A stretch of 64,000 nt of DNA from Actinoallomurus sp963799975 (GTDB taxonomy: Bacteria; Actinomycetota; Actinomycetes; Streptosporangiales; Streptosporangiaceae), in the NCBI GenBank assembly GCA_963799975.1, contig CAWCZF010000008.1, forward strand, positions 185,918-249,917, written 5' to 3'. The translations under genes and the position numbers were made by a program. Below the pieces are notes generated by a model. The model had not been told where the DNA came from. It saw nothing but the letters and a program-made list of their open reading frames with translations, and made no database searches. Below are positions 23,170 through 33,509 of the stretch, piece by piece (position 1 is the stretch's first letter; every line of letters starts with the position of its first letter).

Positions 23170-23426
23170 CACAACCACCTCCTTAGGTCCGTTGGCGCCA
23201 GGGCTCGAAGCCCTCAGGCTATACCGGGATAGAAGACGCCTCGGCAGAGCGCCCGGTTCACAGCCTTCGCAAGTTTTTTACGCCCGGCTTCGCGGAGCGG
23301 GTCCCCCGCCCGCACATGCCAGTGACCGGCCCACCCGTTCACAACAACATCATCCGGGCGCGGCTTCCCCCCTGGTGACCGCCCCTGACCGGCGCTGACC
23401 GGCGCTGTCGGGCGGCTGGATCTGGA

Positions 23427-23432
23427 TAGGCT
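23427..23432 (+). promoter_or_regulatory. Leaderless -10 box of purD
   Basis: TAGGCT ends 6 nt before the purD GTG; a weak -35 CTGTCG lies 17 bp further up. No ribosome site is visible, which fits a leaderless mRNA. The 270 bp between this and the corA leader hold a 6-bp/3-nt hairpin (about 23200-23215) on the corA side and no gene. Confidence 0.5.
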
Positions 23433-23438
23433 CTGCGC

Positions 23439-24674
<1,236 letters not shown>

Positions 24675-24714
24675 CCTTTCAGAGCATGGCTCGCGACCTG
24701 GGACACTGTCTCTT

Positions 24715-26025
24715 GTGATCGAGCGCTACACGCTTCCGGAGATGGGCCGCGTCTGGAGTGACGCGCACAAATACGAGCTCTGGTGCAAGGTGGAGACCCT
24801 TGTGCTGGAGGCGCACGCGAAGGCCGGGACCGTGCCGGCCGACGCGGTCGGGCCGGTGCGGGCCGCGCCGCCGCCGACGCCTGAGCGCGTGGCCGAGATC
24901 GAGGCGACCACCCAGCACGACGTGATCGCGTTCCTCACGGCCTGGGCGGACAACACCGTCCCGCGCGAGGCGGCCGCGTACGTCCACTTCGGCATGACCT
25001 CCTCGGACCTGCTCGACACCGCGCTCGCGGTGCAGCTCACCGAGGCGACCGACCTGCTGCTGGCCAAGGCCGAGGCGCTCGTCGCGGCGCTGCGCGACCA
25101 CGCGCTGGAGCACCGCGCCACCCTGCGCGTCGGCCGTACTCACGGCATCCACGGCGAGCCGGACGTCTGGGGGCACCGGGTCGCCGACTTCGCGTTCGCG
25201 ATGGCGCGCTCGCGCGACCGGCTGCGGCGTGCACACGAGTCCGTCGCGGTCTGTGCCATCTCCGGTGCGGTCGGCACCTACTCCAACATCGACCCCGAGG
25301 TCGAGCGCCACGTCGCCGAAGCGCTCGGGCTCCAGGCCGCCGACGTGTCCACGCAGGTGGTGATCAGGGACGGCATCAGCGAGTGGGCGGCCGCGCTGGC
25401 GATCGCGGCGACGGTGTGCGAGGCGATCGCGCTGGAGGTACGCCATGGCCAGCGCACCGAGGTGCGTGAGCTCTCGGAGCCGTTCGGCCGTGGGCAGAAG
25501 GGCTCCTCGGCGATGCCGCACAAGAAGAACCCGATCATCTCCGAGCGGCTCGCCGGCATGGCGCGTATCGTCCGCGCGCAGGTGACGCCGATCATGGAGG
25601 GCATCCCGCTGTGGCACGAGCGGGACATCTCGCACTCCTCCACCGAGCGCATCGCGCTGCCGGACGCCGCCATCGCGCTCGACTACATGCTGAACCTCAC
25701 CCACCGGCTGGTGACCGGCCTCGTCGTGGACCGCGAGCGGATGCGGGCCAACCTCGACGCCACCGGCGGTCTCATCTACACGAGCACGGTCCTGCTGGAA
25801 TTGGTCAACGCCGGGATGTCGCGCGACGACGAGGCGTACCCGCTGGTCCAGCAGGCCGCCATGGAGACCTGGGAGACCGGCGTGCCGTTCCGCGAGACGC
25901 TGCGCCGCCGCGCCGCCGAAGCCGGGCAGAGCCTGGACGAGGCGCGGCTCGACGAGGTGTGCCGGCCCGAGCGTTACGTCGAGCGGCTCGACGCGATGTT
26001 CGGCCGTCTCGCCGCCCTCACGTGA
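24715..26025 (+). CDS. purB: Adenylosuccinate lyase
   Basis: 436 residues from GTG. Fumarase/aspartase-fold enzyme acting twice in purine synthesis. Signature GSSAMPHKKNP near residue 262, catalytic HFGMTSSDLLDTA and VGRTHGIHGEP. It acts directly after PurA in AMP formation. Its stop overlaps the next gene start by GTGA. Confidence 0.96.
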   Translation: MIERYTLPEMGRVWSDAHKYELWCKVETLVLEAHAKAGTVPADAVGPVRAAPPPTPERVAEIEATTQHDVIAFLTAWADNTVPREAAAYVHFGMTSSDLLDTALAVQLTEATDLLLAKAEALVAALRDHALEHRATLRVGRTHGIHGEPDVWGHRVADFAFAMARSRDRLRRAHESVAVCAISGAVGTYSNIDPEVERHVAEALGLQAADVSTQVVIRDGISEWAAALAIAATVCEAIALEVRHGQRTEVRELSEPFGRGQKGSSAMPHKKNPIISERLAGMARIVRAQVTPIMEGIPLWHERDISHSSTERIALPDAAIALDYMLNLTHRLVTGLVVDRERMRANLDATGGLIYTSTVLLELVNAGMSRDDEAYPLVQQAAMETWETGVPFRETLRRRAAEAGQSLDEARLDEVCRPERYVERLDAMFGRLAALT

Positions 26026-26831
26026 CGGCGGTCCTGAGCCGGCTGCACGTCTACCCACTCAAGAGCGGCGGAGGCACCCGGTTGGCGAGCGGCGAGGTGA
26101 CGCCGACCGGGTTCCGGCACGACCGCGTGTTCACGCTGACGCGTACGGACGGCGCGCGCCTGTCGCAGCGCGAGCTGCCGCGGATGGCGCTGCTCCGGCC
26201 CGTCTTCGACGGCGAGAGGCTGTTCGTGGACTCCCCCGACGCGCCGGCGCCACTCGTGCACGAGGCACATGCCGACGGGCCGCGGCGCGAGGTGCGCATG
26301 CCGTACGGGGTCTGCGAGGGCGTGGACCAGGGCGACGCGGCGGCCGGCTGGTTCAGCGCCCTCCTGGAGGCCGACTGCCGTCTCATGCGGTTCACCGGCC
26401 GGCGCGAGACCGCGCTCGGCGGCGGGACGGTCGCCTACGCCGACGGCTACCCGTTCCTCGTCATCTCCGCCGAGTCGCTGGCGGACCTGAACTCCCGGCT
26501 CGAGGAACCCCTGCCGATGAACCGCTTCCGGCCCAGCCTCGTGATCGAGGGCCTCGGCCCGTACGGGGAGGACTCGGTGGACCGGCTGCGCATCGGCGAC
26601 GTCGAGATCGAGCTGGTCGGGCCGTGCAAGCGCTGTGTGATCACCACGACGGACCAGGAGTCCGCCGTACGCGGGCAAGAGCCCCTGCGCACGCTCGCCA
26701 CCTACCGCACCCGCCGCCTGGACGACGGCAGCCGCGGAGTGATGTTCGGCCAGAACAGCATCCCCCGCACGCTGGGCACCATCCGCGCAGGTGACCCGGT
26801 ACGTGCCTCAACGCGACCTTCGTACACGTGA
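26022..26831 (+). CDS. MOSC-domain protein
   Basis: 269 residues; the GTG start lies inside the purB stop, so translation is probably coupled. An N-terminal MOSC_N beta-barrel (LHVYPLKSGGGTRLASGEVT, GFRHDRVFTL) is followed by MOSC with the conserved cysteine GPCKRCVITTTD. MOSC proteins carry sulfur to molybdenum cofactor or reduce N-hydroxylated compounds. The substrate here is unknown. Confidence 0.85.
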   Translation: MTAVLSRLHVYPLKSGGGTRLASGEVTPTGFRHDRVFTLTRTDGARLSQRELPRMALLRPVFDGERLFVDSPDAPAPLVHEAHADGPRREVRMPYGVCEGVDQGDAAAGWFSALLEADCRLMRFTGRRETALGGGTVAYADGYPFLVISAESLADLNSRLEEPLPMNRFRPSLVIEGLGPYGEDSVDRLRIGDVEIELVGPCKRCVITTTDQESAVRGQEPLRTLATYRTRRLDDGSRGVMFGQNSIPRTLGTIRAGDPVRASTRPSYT

Positions 26832-27085
26832 GACACTCGAAGGACATGACGCACCACCGGGCGTACCTGCCGAGGCCGTCACAGCCGGATCCGAACCAAT
26901 CCCCGGCCGACGGTCTCTAAGAGATCGAGATAAGCCACACAAGACCGGATGTTCCGGTCATGGCACGGCAGCCCCGGTGGAATACTGTGCCCCACGCAAC
27001 ACAGGGCGTGTGGGCACTCGTGACCCGCTGACCAACGCGAGCGGGCAGTTCAAGTCAATCCCCGCATCGAAGGAGTATCGGCGCT

Positions 27086-28375
27086 ATGAGCCTGGGCCAC
27101 GAGGTCCGTTACCGCGTGCGAGGTGGCCGCGAGCTGCGCGGCACCGTGTTCGTGCAGGGCGCGAAGAACGCCGTCCTGCCCATGATCGGGGCGTCGCTGA
27201 TGGCGACGAAGGGCCGTACGGTCCTGCGCAACGTGCCGATCATCGAAGACGTCCGGCGGGCCGTTGAACTGGCCCAGGCGATCGGCGCGAAGGCCGAGCT
27301 GCACGAGCCGGAACGAACTCTCGTCATCGACGCCTCCAGCCTGAACAGCCCGGTCCTGCCGGCCGAGATCGCGGCGCGCTTCCGCGGCTCGTTCCTGTTC
27401 GTGCCGGCGCTGCTGCACCGGCTCGGCGAGGCGATCATCGAGGGCGTGGGCGGCTGCAATCTGGGCAGCCGCAACCTCGACTTCCACTACAACGGCTTCA
27501 AGCGCATGGGCGCCACGGTCACCGAACAGGTCACCGACGACGGCACCGGCTCCATCCACGTCAAGGCGGGCCACCTCCAGGGCGGCACGCTCTACCTCGA
27601 CACGCCGTCGCACACCGGCACCGAGAACCTCCTCATGGCCGCCTCGCTGGCCCACGGCACCACGCTGATCAAGAACTGCGCGCTGGAGCCCGAGGTTCTC
27701 GACGTCATCACGTTCCTGCAGCGCATGGGCGCGCGGATCAGCGGCGGCGGCACGGGCTTCATCACCGTCGACGGCGTCGACCGGCTCACCGCGGTCGAGC
27801 ACACCGTCATGCCCGACCGGATCGACACCGGCGTCCTGGTGATGGCCGCGGCCATCACCGGCGGCGAGGTCAGCCTCGTCGGCGCCTCGCTGGAGCACCT
27901 CGGCGTGGCGGGCGACAAGCTGGAGCAGATGGGCGTGGAGTTCGCCTCACAGGGCGCGGTGCTCCAGGTCCACCGCGAGCGGCCGCTGCGGCCGATCAAC
28001 ATCATCACCGACGAGTACCCCGGCTTCGCCACAGACCTCCAGTCGCCGATCATGGCGCTGTCCTGCCTGGCGGACGGGCCGAGCTACATCTACGAGCGCA
28101 TCTTCGACGGCCGCTTCAAGCTGGCCGAGGAGCTCACGCGCATGGGCGCCGACATCGAGGTCAACGGTCCCCGCGCGAAGGTGAACGGGCCGACGCCGCT
28201 CAGGGGCGCCGAGGTCGTCGCACACGACCTGCGTACGGGCAGCGCGCTGGTGCTGGCCGGGCTGGCCGCCGAGGGCGAGACCACGATCACCTCCGGCTAC
28301 TACCTCGACCGCGGTCACGCTCACGTGGCCGAGCGCCTGACGACTCTCGGGGCCGAAATCGAGCGCGTCGCCTGA
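27086..28375 (+). CDS. murA: UDP-GlcNAc 1-carboxyvinyltransferase (MurA-like)
   Basis: 429 residues. First step of peptidoglycan precursor synthesis (PEP transfer to UDP-GlcNAc). GAKNAVLP holds the catalytic Lys; the loop reads GGCNLGSRNLDFH with Cys 124 where M. tuberculosis MurA has Asp, so this copy should be sensitive to fosfomycin. The loop and the end (GYYLDRGHAHVAERLTTLG) differ from standard MurA, so it may be a second, divergent paralog. ATG with AAGGAG 10 nt upstream. The 254-bp leader has a -10-like TACTGT at 26983 and no other feature I recognise. Confidence 0.88.
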   Translation: MSLGHEVRYRVRGGRELRGTVFVQGAKNAVLPMIGASLMATKGRTVLRNVPIIEDVRRAVELAQAIGAKAELHEPERTLVIDASSLNSPVLPAEIAARFRGSFLFVPALLHRLGEAIIEGVGGCNLGSRNLDFHYNGFKRMGATVTEQVTDDGTGSIHVKAGHLQGGTLYLDTPSHTGTENLLMAASLAHGTTLIKNCALEPEVLDVITFLQRMGARISGGGTGFITVDGVDRLTAVEHTVMPDRIDTGVLVMAAAITGGEVSLVGASLEHLGVAGDKLEQMGVEFASQGAVLQVHRERPLRPINIITDEYPGFATDLQSPIMALSCLADGPSYIYERIFDGRFKLAEELTRMGADIEVNGPRAKVNGPTPLRGAEVVAHDLRTGSALVLAGLAAEGETTITSGYYLDRGHAHVAERLTTLGAEIERVA

Positions 28376-28409
28376 CGACGCTCCGCCGCGATCCACGATG
28401 ATCCACAAG

Positions 28410-28444
28410 GTGATCGGCCCGGTCTGACCGACCCGGCCGATCAC
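28410..28444 (+). terminator. murA terminator
   Basis: A 10-bp perfect stem (28410-28419 with 28435-28444) with a small hairpin inside the 15-nt loop, 34 bp after the murA stop. Confidence 0.75.
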
Positions 28445-28759
28445 TGCGTTTACCGACCTGTTGTTACCTAACTGGTTAGTAATAAGTTCCTCACCGGATC
28501 CGCCCTACTAGTAGTTTTTCAGCGTGCTCTTAACCGATTTTGCTCAGAGGCGTCACATCGAGTGGTCTCCGGCCGATCTGCCCAATGGAGGAAGGAAGTA
28601 CACGGAGGCTGGGGCTGTCGACCAGACAGGGGCGTCAAAGGTATGAGTCATGCGTTGGGTGGATGTCGTCTTATTAGGACGGACGCTAACGGGGGCAAGC
28701 GGCAGGCCGAACCGGCCGGGGGCCACCCAGGACACGCTCGAAGCCAGGAGGGGGCTTAG
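28445..28759. other. Gap of 315 bp, AT-richer than average
   Basis: It contains CTACTAGTAGTTTTTCAG and several GGAGG-like runs, and must hold the promoter of the regulator at 28760. The only plus-strand frame (28562-28759) has no family likeness and poor codon bias. I call no gene. Confidence 0.35.
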
Positions 28760-30193
28760 ATGAGCGGTCCAAGGAGCGGTTCGGTAACGCCGGATCTGAC
28801 CATCGGGGTCGTGGGTCCACATGATCTGGTCGAACGGGTCATGTTGATGGGCCACGGCCCCACATCGGTGCCAAGTCGGCTCGTCGCGGCGGCATATCGC
28901 GACGAGCAAGAGGCGGCGGACAAAGTAGTACGACTCGGTTCAGGGGTGGACGTCTGCCTCTTCGCGAGTCCGGTGCCGTACGAGTTCGCCCGCAAGGCGG
29001 GAGTGCTCACGATGCCGGCGACGTTCGTGCCGCTCAACGGCGCAGCCCTCCAGGGCGCGCTGCTGCGGGCGTCGCTGGACGAGCGGCACGAGCCCGAACG
29101 CGTCAGCATCGACGTGCTGACCCGCGCGGAGGTCGAGGAGGCGTTCAGCGAGATCGACCTGAACACCGACCACGTGCACTTGCGGGAAGAGTCGGCCGGG
29201 CCGGGCACGCTGGCCGCGTTCCACGAGCGTCTTTGGCGGCGCGGCGCCACAAGTGTCGCGCTCACTTGCGTTCACGCCACGGCCGAGCGGCTGGAGATGG
29301 CGGGTGTGCCGACACTGCGGATCCGCCCGACCGGCGCGGCCATCCGGTCGGCGCTACAGACGTCGGCGCTGCTCGGCGCGCACCACCGGCTGGAGGAGTC
29401 GCAGCTCGTCGTCGTGCTCGTCGACGTTCCGACACTGCGCGAGACGCCGCGGCGGGTCACCCCGCGCTACTGGCGCGAGGAGCTCAAGCTCTCGTTGCAG
29501 CGACTCCTGTTGCAGGAGGCGCACCGGATGAGCGCCGCGGTCTGGCCGCTCGATGACCACAGCTATCTCGTCACCGCCACGCGTGGGTCGATCGCGGCGG
29601 CGACCGAGGGCTTTCGCACGCCTCCGTTCGTGGAGCGGGTGCGCGAGGAGCTGGGGCTGGCCATCGAGGTGGGCATCGGGATGGGGCGTACGGCGCAGGA
29701 GGCCGAGACGCACGCGCGCGCGGCGCTGGCCCGTTCGCAGACCTCCCAGCGGGCGCAGGGCTTCGCACTGGACCGCGACGGACGCGCGCTCGTACCCGCG
29801 CCGCGTACGCCGCCGCGGGCACAGTCGCCGGCCAAGCCGAAGGGTCTGGAGATCCTGTCGCGGCTGGCCGACCGGCTCGGCGACCAGGAGCAGCCGCTCA
29901 TCGTGGACGCGGAGAACGCCGGCAACATGCTCGGCGTGACCCCCCGCACCGCGCGGCGACTGCTGCGGACCCTGGTGGAGGAGGGGCTCGCCTGGCCCCT
30001 GCCGCCCAACCGCACACCGCAGCCGGGCCGTCCGCGGCAGCTCTACCGGCTGATCGTGGAGAAACTGGGGCCCAAAAACCCCGAGATCTCCCCCTATGTC
30101 GCGGTGGCCGGATCTACGCTACATTTTGGCCGGATCCGGCCACAGCGGCGTCGGCACACAACCGGACCCGATCCTCAGGCGTCGCACTGGTAG
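28760..30193 (+). CDS. Putative transcriptional regulator: sensor, nucleotide-cyclase-like and winged-helix domains
   Basis: 477 residues, not assigned to a named family. Residues 10-115 look like a Rossmann-type sensor (LTIGVVGPHDLVERVMLMG, GVDVCLFASPVPYEFARKAG). Residues 175-345 resemble a GGDEF/GTP-cyclohydrolase-III fold, with GLAIEVGIGMGRTAQEAETH near 310 and no intact GGDEF motif. Residues 375-450 form a winged helix (NAGNMLGVTPRTARRLLRTL). The tail is basic. It precedes a Ser/Thr kinase by 44 bp, so a joint signalling role is possible. Function unknown. Confidence 0.55.
   Translation: MSGPRSGSVTPDLTIGVVGPHDLVERVMLMGHGPTSVPSRLVAAAYRDEQEAADKVVRLGSGVDVCLFASPVPYEFARKAGVLTMPATFVPLNGAALQGALLRASLDERHEPERVSIDVLTRAEVEEAFSEIDLNTDHVHLREESAGPGTLAAFHERLWRRGATSVALTCVHATAERLEMAGVPTLRIRPTGAAIRSALQTSALLGAHHRLEESQLVVVLVDVPTLRETPRRVTPRYWREELKLSLQRLLLQEAHRMSAAVWPLDDHSYLVTATRGSIAAATEGFRTPPFVERVREELGLAIEVGIGMGRTAQEAETHARAALARSQTSQRAQGFALDRDGRALVPAPRTPPRAQSPAKPKGLEILSRLADRLGDQEQPLIVDAENAGNMLGVTPRTARRLLRTLVEEGLAWPLPPNRTPQPGRPRQLYRLIVEKLGPKNPEISPYVAVAGSTLHFGRIRPQRRRHTTGPDPQASHW
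30104..30143. promoter_or_regulatory. 11-bp inverted repeat upstream of the kinase gene
   Basis: GTGGCCGGATC (30104-30114) and its exact reverse complement (30133-30143), 18-nt spacer, lie inside the last codons of the regulator and 95 bp before the kinase start. It could be an operator for the regulator or a weak terminator. Confidence 0.45.
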
Positions 30194-30237
30194 CGCAGGT
30201 CAAACGACGCATGCGCGTGCGCAGATCAAGGATCGCC

Positions 30238-31815
30238 ATGAATGGTGGTTGGACGGTTCCGGGGTATCGGCATGTTCGCCCGCTGGGTGAGGGTGCCTCC
30301 GGAAAGGTGATGCTGGCGGTCCAGGAGCAGACGAACGCTCCGGTCGCCATCAAATACCTGTCAGAGCAGCTGCGCTCGGACGAGGTCTTCCTCGGCCGGT
30401 TCCGCGCCGAGGCACGGTTGATGGCCGACCTGGACGACCCCAACGTCGTCCGCTTCTACGAGTACGTCGAGACGCCGGAGCACGCGGCGCTCGTCATGGA
30501 GCTCGTCGACGGCGTCACGCTCAAGGACATCGTCAAGTCCGAGGGCGCGACCGGGCCGGAGGCGGCCCTGTTCGTGCTCAAGGGCTCGCTGCTGGGCCTG
30601 GCGGTCGCGCACGAGACCGGGGTGGTCCATCGCGACTACAAGCCCGGCAACGTGCTCGTCAGCGACGACGGCCGCAGCAAGCTCGCCGACTTCGGCATCG
30701 CGGTGCGCGTCGGCGAGGACGTCGGCGCCTCCGGCACCCCCGCGTACATGGCGCCGGAACAGTGGTCCTCCGGCGCGGTCAGCGCCGCGACCGACGTGTA
30801 CGCGGCCACCGTCGTCTTCTACGAGTGCCTCACGGGCGAGCGCCCGTACCCGGTGAAGGGGCTGTGGGCGCTGGCCGCCGCTCACCGTACGGAGCCGATT
30901 CCGGTCGATCGGGTCCCAGAGGAGCTGCGCGGCCTGGTCTCGTACGGCATGGCCAAGAACCCCTCCGACCGGCCACGCTCGGCCAGGGCGTTCATCGAGG
31001 AGCTCGAGGAGGTCGCGCTCGCCACGTACGGTCCGGGCTGGGAGGAGCGCGGGCGCGCACGCCTCGCGGCGCTGGCGGCTCTGCTGGCCGCGCTGTTCCC
31101 GATGGCCGGGTCGCTGCCCACCGCGAGCACCGCGCTGGCCCTGACCCGCCTCGGCCGCCGCCGGCTCGCGATGGCCTCGGGCGCGCTGGTCGCGGCGGTG
31201 ATCACGGGCGGCGGAGGCGCCGTCGTGCTCGCCGGCGTGCACCACGGCATCGGCGGCGCGCACTCGAGCGCCACGTCCACCCCCGGCGTCGTCGCGGAGC
31301 CGAGCACGGGCCCGCCGGACTCCTCGTCGCCGAGCGCGTCGCCCACCATCTCGCCGGTCGACGGGACGACTCCGCCGGTGACGCTGCCGCCGACCACCCC
31401 GCCGCTCACCGGACCGGTCACCGGGCCGCCGACGACGACGGGATCGCCCGCGCCGGTCATCACGAAGGACCCGCCGATCAAGCCACCGCCGCCACCGCCC
31501 ACCACGGTCAGCGGGCTGAACGTCGACAGCTTCTTCATGGACGGGACCGTCGCCACCGCCACGGTCTCCTTCAGCGTGAAGGGGCCGGCGAAGGTGACCG
31601 TGTCGGCATCGTTCAGCTCGTCGCCGCCCACCGGCGCGCTGGCGACCGGTGCGGTCGCGGCGGCCTCGGACGCGCAGACCGTGTCCGGCACCGGCCCGCA
31701 CACCCTGACGTTCACCCACGACTTCGACAACCGGTGCCCGTACGCCCACATCAGCGTGACGACCACGCACGGCGGGTCGGCGTCGGCCGACACCAACTGC
31801 CCGGTGGTGGACTAG
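30238..31815 (+). CDS. Receptor-type Ser/Thr protein kinase
   Basis: 525 residues from ATG 30238 (AAGGA site); ATG 30211 is an alternative. Kinase domain 8-270: GEGASGKVML loop, AIKYL lysine, HRDYKPGNVLV near 131, DFGIAV, APEQW. One membrane helix is near 312-334. A Pro/Thr/Ser linker and an outer beta domain with two Cys follow (NRCPYAHI and the final NCPVVD). PknB-like topology without PASTA repeats. The ligand is unknown. The next gene, 3 bp away, has a similar outer domain. Confidence 0.9.
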   Translation: MNGGWTVPGYRHVRPLGEGASGKVMLAVQEQTNAPVAIKYLSEQLRSDEVFLGRFRAEARLMADLDDPNVVRFYEYVETPEHAALVMELVDGVTLKDIVKSEGATGPEAALFVLKGSLLGLAVAHETGVVHRDYKPGNVLVSDDGRSKLADFGIAVRVGEDVGASGTPAYMAPEQWSSGAVSAATDVYAATVVFYECLTGERPYPVKGLWALAAAHRTEPIPVDRVPEELRGLVSYGMAKNPSDRPRSARAFIEELEEVALATYGPGWEERGRARLAALAALLAALFPMAGSLPTASTALALTRLGRRRLAMASGALVAAVITGGGGAVVLAGVHHGIGGAHSSATSTPGVVAEPSTGPPDSSSPSASPTISPVDGTTPPVTLPPTTPPLTGPVTGPPTTTGSPAPVITKDPPIKPPPPPPTTVSGLNVDSFFMDGTVATATVSFSVKGPAKVTVSASFSSSPPTGALATGAVAAASDAQTVSGTGPHTLTFTHDFDNRCPYAHISVTTTHGGSASADTNCPVVD

Positions 31816-31818
31816 GCC

Positions 31819-32415
31819 ATGGACGAGACGCGTAACGACGTCACCGACACCGAGGACCTCGGGACGGGCGGACTCGGGCGGCAGCACGACATCGAGACCA
31901 TCCTGGAGGGACGCTCGTCCACCGACGACGTCACGATGCGGTTCGGGCCGGGCGTGCCGCCGGCCCTGGCCGGCGTGTGGCGTGAGGGCCGGCCGGGGCG
32001 CCGACGCCCGCTCTCGCGCCGGATCGCCGGCGGGCTGATGACGCTGGCCCTCGCAGTGCTCACCGGGCTCATCGTGTGGTGGCTGATGCAGAGCGGACCG
32101 GCCGCGGCGGTCACCGGGGTCACCGTGACGGCGCCGGCCGGCGTGCAGCACTGCGGTGCGACCGCGGTCGTCGTCGGCGTGATCCACACGAACGGGCGGC
32201 CCGGCGACGTGTCGTACCGGTGGCGGCGCAGCGACGGCCAGAACTCCGGCGTCTTCACCGACAGCCTGCCGCGCGGCCGCAAGTCGGTACGCGTGCCGCT
32301 GCGCTGGACGGTCAAGGGCGCAGGCGTGATGCACGCGGTCGCCACCCTCCAGATCATCAGCCCGAAGACCGCGGACGGCACCGCCTCGGCGGCCTTCGAC
32401 TACGCCTGCCAGTAG
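31819..32415 (+). CDS. Single-pass membrane protein paired with the kinase
   Basis: 198 residues. Acidic Thr-rich cytoplasmic part of about 70 residues (TDTEDLGTGG, TILEGRSSTDDVTMRFGPG) that could be a kinase substrate, one membrane helix (residues 75-92), then an outer domain with Cys in VQHCGATAVVVGV and a final ACQ. The layout of the outer domain matches the kinase C-terminus. The start lies 3 bp after the kinase stop, so the two are co-translated. Unknown family. Confidence 0.65.
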   Translation: MDETRNDVTDTEDLGTGGLGRQHDIETILEGRSSTDDVTMRFGPGVPPALAGVWREGRPGRRRPLSRRIAGGLMTLALAVLTGLIVWWLMQSGPAAAVTGVTVTAPAGVQHCGATAVVVGVIHTNGRPGDVSYRWRRSDGQNSGVFTDSLPRGRKSVRVPLRWTVKGAGVMHAVATLQIISPKTADGTASAAFDYACQ

Positions 32416-32495
32416 CCCTCACCAGGAGCTACGGCCGATTCGTGGCTGAATCGAGCTGCCCGAGGGGAGTCGTGTGGTCTAGCGTGTAATGAGCC

Positions 32496-33509
32496 ATGAG
32501 TTCACAGACTGCTGACTCGCGTCCCCCCTTCGTCTGGATCGCCCTGCCCATCGTGTACGTGGTGTGGGGCTCGACCTACCTCGGCATCCACTACCTCGTG
32601 CAGACGATGCCGCCGATGACCAGTGCGGGCATCCGGTTCCTGCTCGCCGCCGTCCTGCTCGCCGCGGTCCTGGCGGTCAAGGACGGGCCGCGCACGCTCC
32701 TCGTACCGCGGCGGCGGCTCGCCACCGCCGCCCTCATCGGCGTGCTGCTGCTGACCGGCGGCAACGGCATGGTCGGCATCGCCGAACTGCACATGTCGAC
32801 CGGCCTGGCGGCCCTGCTCATCGCGGCCGTGCCGCTGTGGCTGGCCGTGTTCCGCTGGAGCACCGGCGACCGGCCTCCGGCGCGTACGCTCGCGGGCGTG
32901 CTTGTCGGGTTCGGCGGCCTGGCGCTCCTGACCCTCACCCGCGGCGGGGGCTCGGGCAGCCCGCTCGGCATCGCGGTCATCCTCTTCGCGGGGCTTTCAT
33001 GGGCGGCCGGGTCGTTCCTGTCGTCGCGGATGCCGATGCCGGCCAGCCCGTTCGTCGCCAGCGTGTACGAGATGGCCGCCGGCGGCGCGGCGCTCCTCGT
33101 GGTCGGGTTCGGCCGCGGCGAACGGCTCCACCTGGGCGCGGTCTCGCGCGCGTCCTGGATCGCGCTCGCCTACCTGATCGTGTTCGGCTCGCTGGTGGCC
33201 TTCACGTCGTACGTGTGGCTGCTCGGCAACGCGCCGATCTCGCTGGTCGGCACCTACGCGTACGTCAACCCGGCGGTCGCGGTGCTGCTCGGCGTGGCGT
33301 TCGCCGGCGAGCACGCCACGTGGACGATCCTCGCCGGCGGACTGATCATCATCGTCGGCGTCGGCCTGGTCGTCGCGACCGAGCGGACGCCGCGCGTCAG
33401 CGGTCCTTCGCCGTCCGGTACGCCTCCGCCACCGCCAGCAGCGCGTCATTCTCCTCCGGCGACCCGATCGAGACCCGGGCGCCTTCGCCGGCGAACGGGC
33501 GTACGCTGA
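32496..33509 (+). CDS. EamA/DMT-family transporter
   Basis: 337 residues, ten membrane helices in two EamA repeats (VWGSTYLGIHYLVQTMPP in the first, LVGTYAYVNPAVAVLLGVAF in the second). Likely a small-metabolite exporter, substrate unknown. A -10 TAGCGT lies 13 bp before the ATG. The last ~35 residues are Pro/Arg-rich and come from 113 bp that overlap the convergent aminotransferase gene, so an upstream stop has probably been lost. Confidence 0.85.
   Translation: MSSQTADSRPPFVWIALPIVYVVWGSTYLGIHYLVQTMPPMTSAGIRFLLAAVLLAAVLAVKDGPRTLLVPRRRLATAALIGVLLLTGGNGMVGIAELHMSTGLAALLIAAVPLWLAVFRWSTGDRPPARTLAGVLVGFGGLALLTLTRGGGSGSPLGIAVILFAGLSWAAGSFLSSRMPMPASPFVASVYEMAAGGAALLVVGFGRGERLHLGAVSRASWIALAYLIVFGSLVAFTSYVWLLGNAPISLVGTYAYVNPAVAVLLGVAFAGEHATWTILAGGLIIIVGVGLVVATERTPRVSGPSPSGTPPPPPAARHSPPATRSRPGRLRRRTGVR

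Noticed and set aside
28562..28759. 65-codon ORF before the regulator
   Set aside because: No family, poor codon bias, and stop adjacent to the real start; likely leader sequence.
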